A stretch of 64,000 bases of DNA from Arthrobacter sp. M4 (GTDB lineage: Bacteria; Actinomycetota; Actinomycetes; Actinomycetales; Micrococcaceae), in assembly GCF_020251205.1 (NCBI RefSeq), contig NZ_JAIWYX010000005.1, positions 124,001-188,000 on the forward strand. Direction: 5' to 3'. Of the stretch, positions 58,840-64,000 are shown piece after piece. Below the pieces are notes generated by a model that saw nothing but the letters and a program-made list of their open reading frames with translations, did not search any database and was not told the origin of the DNA. Each line of letters begins with the position of its first letter. Within the stretch, counting starts at the first letter, position 1. The position numbers were made by a program, and so were the translations under genes.

Positions 58840-59475
58840 TCACTCGGCGGGGTCTGTCGCCGTCGTTGGCTTAGCGCTTTGGCCACCGTCGCCCGCGCTG
58901 ACTGGGCCGCCGCTGGTGGCAGAGCCGATGTCGTCGGCGCCGGGTTCATGGCTTTCGGCGGCGACTTCCTGGCTGTCTGCCACGTGGCTACCCTGTTTCG
59001 GCGAGGGGACGATGAGCACGGGGCGGTTTTGGTGGTGGCTCAACCATGATGCGACTGATCCGTTGAGCGCCTCGGAAATGCGGTGCACAAGGCTCCGGGC
59101 GGGCGTTCCCACGATGATCATGGTTGCGTGCACCTCGGCGGCGAGGCGGCCGAGCGCCCTGGCAGGATCCCCAGCCAGCATCCGAAGGGTCCAGTCCACC
59201 CCTTGCGAGCCGAACTCCGCAGTGATCAGCTCGCGCAGCTCCGAACGGACGGCAGAGATCGAGTTTTCTTCCTTCTCAGGATGGAGGGACAGCCGGTGGG
59301 TTTCCTTCGACGGGTCCCACTCCACGAGGTAACTGGCCTCGTCGACGTAGGCGAAGACGACCGGGGCGTCCATCTGCAGGGCCATATCCCGCGCCACACG
59401 CAGAACCTGGGTGTGCTGTTCGGGGAGCACACCTACCACCAAGGGAGCACGGCCGCTGAAGTTTTCCTGAACCAT
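58840..59475 (-). CDS. Universal stress protein
   Basis: A 211-residue USP-A domain protein. The nucleotide-binding signature G-x2-G-x9-G-S/T reads VGTPARSLVHRISEALNGSV, with ASWLSHHQNRPVLIVP after it. An N-terminal hydrophobic strand (PLVVGVLPEQHTQVLRVARD) and a disordered C-terminal extension rich in Ser/Gly/Pro (about 50 residues) complete the protein. USPs help with stress resistance. ATG 59475 has weak Shine-Dalgarno support. It is a single gene. Confidence 0.88.
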   Translation of the reverse strand: MVQENFSGRAPLVVGVLPEQHTQVLRVARDMALQMDAPVVFAYVDEASYLVEWDPSKETHRLSLHPEKEENSISAVRSELRELITAEFGSQGVDWTLRMLAGDPARALGRLAAEVHATMIIVGTPARSLVHRISEALNGSVASWLSHHQNRPVLIVPSPKQGSHVADSQEVAAESHEPGADDIGSATSGGPVSAGDGGQSAKPTTATDPAE

Positions 59476-59742
59476 ATTTCACATTGTGGTCCTGTTCGGA
59501 GCATGAATATAGGCCCTTGGTTGATATCTGCACCGCGGCGGCTAGCTGGTGCTCCGCAGAAAGTGGTGTCGACACAAACCTCAAACTTTGCGGATTCAGC
59601 CATATTTCCGGCGTGTCTAGCAGATTTTCAGTCTTCTCCCACCTTCACTCTGCTAATTATCTGCTTGTTATCGCGATATTGGGGGCTCCAGTTCCGTGGT
59701 TTGCCGAACCCGAAATCGACAGAACGAAGGATTCGGCAGTTC

Positions 59743-62604
59743 GTGAATAAGAGAACTCTTGCCCGGTCGGCGGCCGCGGCGCTCTCCCTTGCCCTGACGA
59801 TTGGCCTGGGAGCTGTCACGGCCCCGGCGTGGTCAACAGTGATTGTGCCGCTGGAGGATCCCGCGCCTGCGGCCGCGCCGGCGGCCACCAGTGAGCAGGC
59901 AGCGGCGGAGTACGCCAAGCGGACGGGCATGGACGCCTTGGTCGATGGGAAGACCACGCCAACAGAAGAAACAGTTGCCCACCCGGACGGAACGTTCACC
60001 CGCAGCATCAACACCGAGCCTGTCCGGATGATCCATGAAGGGCAGTGGGAAGCGATCTCCACGATCCTGACCCGGGAGCCCACGGAAACAGGCGCCGTGT
60101 ACCGGCCGTCGCTGGTACCCGCGGACATCGCCTTGGGTGTTGGCGGAGACGCTCATCTGGCGACGATCAAGGACGACGCCGGGCATGAGGTGAAGGAGTC
60201 TTGGCCGTTCGGGGCGCTGCCCGCCCCGGAGATCAAGGACAATACGGCCACCTACGCGGGTGTGCTGCCTGGCGTTGACCTGATCCAGGTGGTCCGCAAG
60301 GCCAGCGTCTCGCAGGTGCTGCGGATCAATTCTCCTCAGGCCGCGTCCGATCCCCGTTTGGCGCAAATGCGCATCTGGCTGGACACCAAGAATGTCCAGG
60401 TCTCCGAAGACGGCCAGGGTGGACTGACGGCCAAGGGCCAGTCATCCGGGCAGGAGGAACTACGAACGGGACAGGGCCGGTGGTGGGATTCAAGTCAACC
60501 CAACGCGTCAGCAACGGATCCCGGCGGCCACGGCATGACCAGCCCCTTCAAGCTATCCCTCGCCGCCCCTGACGGGAAAACCAACGAAGTCTTCGACATG
60601 GCCAGCGTGCTCGACGCGGACAACAAATCCGTGTACCCGATCTATGTCGATCCGGACTGGAGCGTGCTGCGGACCAATTACATCTACGTTGACAGTGCCT
60701 ACCCCACCTCGTCCTACTTGAACGACGTTACGTACACCGACCAGACCTCGCACGTAGGGTTCCTTCCGTACTACTGGGTGACGGACGGACGGAACCACGT
60801 CACCCGATCGCTCTGGGATTTCAACACGACGCCGATGATCGGCAAGTCGATTTTCGCGGCCCGGTTCTACGCTACTGAGGTCTATTCTTCGTCCTGCCAG
60901 CCCACCCCTGTGAGCCTGTACCTGAGCGAACCGATCAGTTCGGCCACCACCTGGAACAACCAGCCCCGCTACTACATGAAGCTGGACACGCAGACGGTGG
61001 CCAAGGGTTGGTCGGCGTCCTGCCCGGCGGAAACCATCGGGTGGGACATGGGCCCTGCGAAGGACTGGATCTCAGGGTCCAGCACCTGGACCGTTGCTTT
61101 GAATGCTGACAATGAGGCTGACCCGCTGGGGTGGAAACGTTTCGACAAGAACGCGATGATCACCATCAACTATGCCGAGAAGCCGCAGAACCCGGTGGTG
61201 ACCGGTCTGACTGGCTGCGCGTTCAAATGTCCGAACACTGCGGATGCCACGGGAAGCCCCGCGTACCCGGCGGTCACCCGGGAACAGGCGCCGCAGTTCT
61301 CCATTGTCTCCTCGGATGGCGACGGCGCCGTCGGCGGTGCCATCTACGTGTGGGGCACCCTCTACAACGCTGACAACCAGGCTGTCAGGTCCACCGTCAA
61401 CGGCATCGCCATCCCCGGAACGGGAGGCACGGCGCTGTGGCGGCCCGATCCGCTGCCGGACGGCAAATACACCCTCCAAACCCAGGTATCCGATCAGTAC
61501 CAACTGACATCGGCGATCGTGTCCATGACCTTCATCATCGCCACCGACCATCCCGGCCCGCCCGCGATCACAGTCGATCAAAAGATCAGCACCGGGACTG
61601 ATCCGACCGGTGTACCCGGCAGCACCACCTACAACATCACGATCAATAAAACCGGTACCAAGCCTGTCTACGGTTTCGTGTACACGGTCCGCGCCGGAGG
61701 CCCGGCCCCCACTTATCCTGCTTCGCTGGCCTGCAACACCCGGGTCGAGGACTTCGTCGTTGTCTGCGCCACCGAGAGCCTGCAGACAACCATCGGCGCC
61801 ATCGCGGAGACCACCACCATCACGGCCTGGGCGTTCGACATCGCCGGGAACGTGAACCTGCAAACCCAGTACCACAGCTCCCCGGCGAGTTCCTCGTTCA
61901 GGGTCGGCGGAGCCGCCTGGACACCCCAGCTGGTGCCCGTCACCCCGGCAGGGTCCGCTTCCTGGGTGCAGGTCACTGACCCGTTCACCAACCCGACCTC
62001 ACAGGACTGCCGGCAACCCTCAGCCAGCCCGGCACCGGCCGTGGACGCGATGCAGTTCAACGGCCCCGGAGCCGTGTTCAAGACCGCATCCGCAGTGATT
62101 GACGTGTCCAATAGCTTCACCGTCGGCGGCTGGTTCTGCGCGGCCAGCCCGGCCGGGGCGTCGTGGCAGACCGCGCTGACCCAGCTGGACAACAACGGGG
62201 TGCCCGGCGGGCTGCTTCGTCTGGACAGCGCCGGGCGGTGGCAGTTCGGCGCCCGCGCAGTCAACGGCAACAGTATCCAGGCCGTATCCCCGCTGAACCC
62301 ATCGCGGGGCAACGGCTGGTACTTCCTGCTCGCCTCCTACGACAAGGTCAACCAGCAGGTCAGGATCAGCGCCTCCCGCACCGAGGGCACCGCAACCTGG
62401 GTCTACGCCACCGCAGAAGGTACCCACACGGCATCCACCGGTGCGCAGCCGCTCATCCTCGGCGGCTCGTCCGCGGCCGGTGCCGAACCGTTCACCGGCC
62501 AGATCGTCAGGCCGATCGCAACCCAGCGGGTCCTGGATTCCGCCGAACCATATATCGACGCCTGGTCCAAGATCACCGGCAGCCAGCAGGGAGTCCTGAA
62601 GTGA
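59743..62604 (+). CDS. Exported DNRLRE/LamG-type cell-surface protein
   Basis: A 953-residue exported protein. Signal peptide from GTG 59743 (TLARSAAAALSLALTIGLGA, cleavage near AWS). After an N-terminal domain it has a DNRLRE-type stretch (TNYIYVDSAYPTSSYLNDVT and SLWDFNTTPMIGKSIFAARF, then TTWNNQPRYY), Ig-like/fibronectin-like segments, and a C-terminal LamG/concanavalin-like fold (about residues 750-950). Such proteins precede RHS-type genes in many actinobacteria. The upstream in-frame extension (to 59083) overlaps the USP gene antisense and has no start signals. The stop overlaps the start of the next gene. Confidence 0.85.
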   Translation: MNKRTLARSAAAALSLALTIGLGAVTAPAWSTVIVPLEDPAPAAAPAATSEQAAAEYAKRTGMDALVDGKTTPTEETVAHPDGTFTRSINTEPVRMIHEGQWEAISTILTREPTETGAVYRPSLVPADIALGVGGDAHLATIKDDAGHEVKESWPFGALPAPEIKDNTATYAGVLPGVDLIQVVRKASVSQVLRINSPQAASDPRLAQMRIWLDTKNVQVSEDGQGGLTAKGQSSGQEELRTGQGRWWDSSQPNASATDPGGHGMTSPFKLSLAAPDGKTNEVFDMASVLDADNKSVYPIYVDPDWSVLRTNYIYVDSAYPTSSYLNDVTYTDQTSHVGFLPYYWVTDGRNHVTRSLWDFNTTPMIGKSIFAARFYATEVYSSSCQPTPVSLYLSEPISSATTWNNQPRYYMKLDTQTVAKGWSASCPAETIGWDMGPAKDWISGSSTWTVALNADNEADPLGWKRFDKNAMITINYAEKPQNPVVTGLTGCAFKCPNTADATGSPAYPAVTREQAPQFSIVSSDGDGAVGGAIYVWGTLYNADNQAVRSTVNGIAIPGTGGTALWRPDPLPDGKYTLQTQVSDQYQLTSAIVSMTFIIATDHPGPPAITVDQKISTGTDPTGVPGSTTYNITINKTGTKPVYGFVYTVRAGGPAPTYPASLACNTRVEDFVVVCATESLQTTIGAIAETTTITAWAFDIAGNVNLQTQYHSSPASSSFRVGGAAWTPQLVPVTPAGSASWVQVTDPFTNPTSQDCRQPSASPAPAVDAMQFNGPGAVFKTASAVIDVSNSFTVGGWFCAASPAGASWQTALTQLDNNGVPGGLLRLDSAGRWQFGARAVNGNSIQAVSPLNPSRGNGWYFLLASYDKVNQQVRISASRTEGTATWVYATAEGTHTASTGAQPLILGGSSAAGAEPFTGQIVRPIATQRVLDSAEPYIDAWSKITGSQQGVLK

Positions 62605-64000
62605 GCATCCGACACGTCCTGACCCGCACGGGCCTGACCCGCGTGGTCCTGACCGGCACCCTCGCGGCGGCCCTGATCGCCTCCGGCAGCGGCCTGGCCA
62701 CGGTTCCGGAACCCGCGGCGTACTTCACCCCGGAAGCCGTGAAACCCATCACGGCGGTCCCAACGGCGAACTGGAGTAACGACACGGCAGCGTTTCCGCT
62801 GCTCACCACCCCGGACGCGCCAGGCACCCACGCAACGGTCAACGGCGCCGAACCCGCCGTCATCAAGGCCGGAAACACCCCGGCCGAAACCACGACCGGC
62901 AACGAATCCGGGACCAGCCACGGACCCGGACGGGCGCTCTCCGCTTCCACGCGCATCGCCATCCCGATGGCCAACACGACCAACGACAACGGCTCAGGCA
63001 ACTTCGCCGCGACGCCGGGATCTTCAGCGGGCAGCTGGGGCAGCAGCGGCCAAACCGGCGGGTTCACCTGGTCCTATCCGTTCCCGCTGCGCAACGCCCC
63101 GGCCGGGGCAACCCCTGCCCTGTCCCTGTCCTACGACTCCTCGCGCGTGGACGGCCTGACCAGCGCCACCAACAACCAGGCTTCCGTCGCCGGCGATGGC
63201 TGGGCCCTCGCCGGCCCCGGGCAGATCCGGCAAAAATTCACCCCCTGCATCGAACAGAACATCCAGTCCTCTTACGACCTGTGCGGCAACCCGGGCGGCC
63301 AGCAGTTCACCGTATCCTTCGGCGGCCGCAACGGACAGCTGATCAAAGACGAGGCCACAGGGACCTGGAAGCTGCAGACGGATGACAACACCAAGATCGA
63401 ATACCTGAACGGTGGCGCCCCCGGCACCGACGAACAGGGATTCTGGCGCCTGACCGACACCGTCGGCACCCAGTACTACTTCGGCCTGAATCACCTGCCC
63501 GGCTGGGTGTCGGGCAATGGTACGAATTCCCTGGACGTAGTGGATGTCTGGGCCGCCTCGGCGGGCCAGCCTTGCTGGAAGGGCAGCTTCACGCCGAGCC
63601 ACTGCAAGCAGGCGTGGTCTTGGAACCTGGATTACGTCGTCGATGTCAATGGCAACAGCCAGGCGTTCTTCTACACCCAGGACACCAACTACTATGCATC
63701 CCTGGCCGGATCCGGGCCCCTGCTCCAATACACCCGGGCCAGCCGGCTCACGCGCATCGACTACGCCATGCGCAAAGATACGGAACTGACCACCCCTGCG
63801 CCGCTGCAAGTGGACCTGGGCTATCTGGACCGTTGCGACGCCACCGACAGGATGGACTGCAGCAAAGGCAACGACGTCCCCGCAACGTATGCCTGCCCCT
63901 CGTCAGGAACCTGCAACACCCAGTCACCGACTTTCTACACCGACAAGCGCCTCAGGACCGTCACCAGTAAAAGCCGCTACGACGCCTCCAACTACCAGGC
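62601..64000 (+). CDS. RHS/YD-repeat exported protein, 3' truncated by the window
   Basis: Starts with GTG 62601, overlapping the TGA of the upstream gene (GTGA), and is open to the right edge (466 residues visible). After a signal-like region (RVVLTGTLAAALIASGSGLA) it has GFTWSYPFPLRNAPAGATPA, LSLSYDSSRVDGLTSATNNQ, GDGWALAGPGQIRQKFTPCI and EYLNGGAPGTDEQGFWRL, typical of the N-terminal beta-propeller/SpvB-like and RHS core of actinobacterial RHS proteins. The C-terminal part, where a toxin domain would be, lies outside the window, so the toxin role is inference. Confidence 0.85.
   Translation, partial: MSIRHVLTRTGLTRVVLTGTLAAALIASGSGLATVPEPAAYFTPEAVKPITAVPTANWSNDTAAFPLLTTPDAPGTHATVNGAEPAVIKAGNTPAETTTGNESGTSHGPGRALSASTRIAIPMANTTNDNGSGNFAATPGSSAGSWGSSGQTGGFTWSYPFPLRNAPAGATPALSLSYDSSRVDGLTSATNNQASVAGDGWALAGPGQIRQKFTPCIEQNIQSSYDLCGNPGGQQFTVSFGGRNGQLIKDEATGTWKLQTDDNTKIEYLNGGAPGTDEQGFWRLTDTVGTQYYFGLNHLPGWVSGNGTNSLDVVDVWAASAGQPCWKGSFTPSHCKQAWSWNLDYVVDVNGNSQAFFYTQDTNYYASLAGSGPLLQYTRASRLTRIDYAMRKDTELTTPAPLQVDLGYLDRCDATDRMDCSKGNDVPATYACPSSGTCNTQSPTFYTDKRLRTVTSKSRYDASNYQ

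Noticed and set aside
59083..59742. N-terminal extension of the DNRLRE protein frame
   Set aside because: It runs antisense to the universal stress protein gene, has no ribosome site, and the signal peptide begins at 59743.

Overview
The window looks like a chromosomal segment of a high-GC actinobacterium of the Arthrobacter/Paenarthrobacter group. The support is the GC-rich codon use, frequent GTG/TTG starts, the rpsF-ssb-rpsR-rplI block followed by dnaB, a DUF222/HNH (13E12-type) protein, a WXG100 protein, a GAF-ANTAR protein and a Ser/Thr kinase. The genus is inferred from gene content only. I see no prophage, CRISPR array, rRNA or confident tRNA.

Layout. 1-3.9 kb: exported intradiol-dioxygenase-like protein (5' end outside the window), small membrane proteins, an M18 aminopeptidase. 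3.98-9.84 kb: replication/translation block rpsF-ssb-rpsR-rplI, preceded by a hairpin leader that may bind S6:S18, then three small genes, a 680-base non-coding stretch with clustered DnaA-box-like sites, and dnaB. 9.9-15.2 kb: thioesterase, doxX with a large palindrome, an overlapping sugar-acid operon (idnD-idnO-2-hydroxyacid dehydrogenase), and behind it a two-gene unit of an HTH-like protein and a small CoiA-like zinc-ribbon protein. 15.4-28.2 kb: a catabolic island with an aminotransferase, an RraA-type aldolase, a NAC-like LysR regulator, a PotABCD-type ABC importer, the three-subunit 5-oxoprolinase (pxpABC), an MHS-type transporter and an SDR; it reads as uptake and breakdown of 5-oxoproline or a related nitrogen compound. 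28.3-38.1 kb: MATE pump, small membrane proteins, HNH protein, NTF2-like protein, Ser/Thr kinase, GAF-ANTAR protein, CGNR regulator, EamA exporter.

38.3-46 kb: a 780-residue secreted coiled-coil rod with 28-residue repeats, a central hinge and only two cysteines, one near each end; a secreted glycerophosphodiesterase; an orphan WXG100 protein; and an MFS pump and an aldo/keto reductase that share an almost identical promoter element. 46-50.9 kb: a tartrate/D-malate utilisation unit (LysR, tartrate/D-malate dehydrogenase, DctA-type carrier, glycerate kinase). 50.9-53.5 kb: MFS transporter with a 24-bp operator-like palindrome, YegP-like protein, cupin. 53.5-57.1 kb: copper module (copA-copZ-csoR) with a perfect 44-base double CsoR palindrome and a zinc-ribbon protein. 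57.5-59.5 kb: CorA transporter and a universal stress protein. From 59.7 kb to the right edge: an exported DNRLRE/LamG-type protein translationally coupled to the start of a large RHS/YD-type exported protein, likely a polymorphic-toxin locus cut by the window edge.

The strongest items for follow-up are the coiled-coil rod, the DnaA-box cluster beside dnaB, the RHS locus at the right edge, the shared MFS/AKR promoter and the HTH/CoiA-like gene pair.
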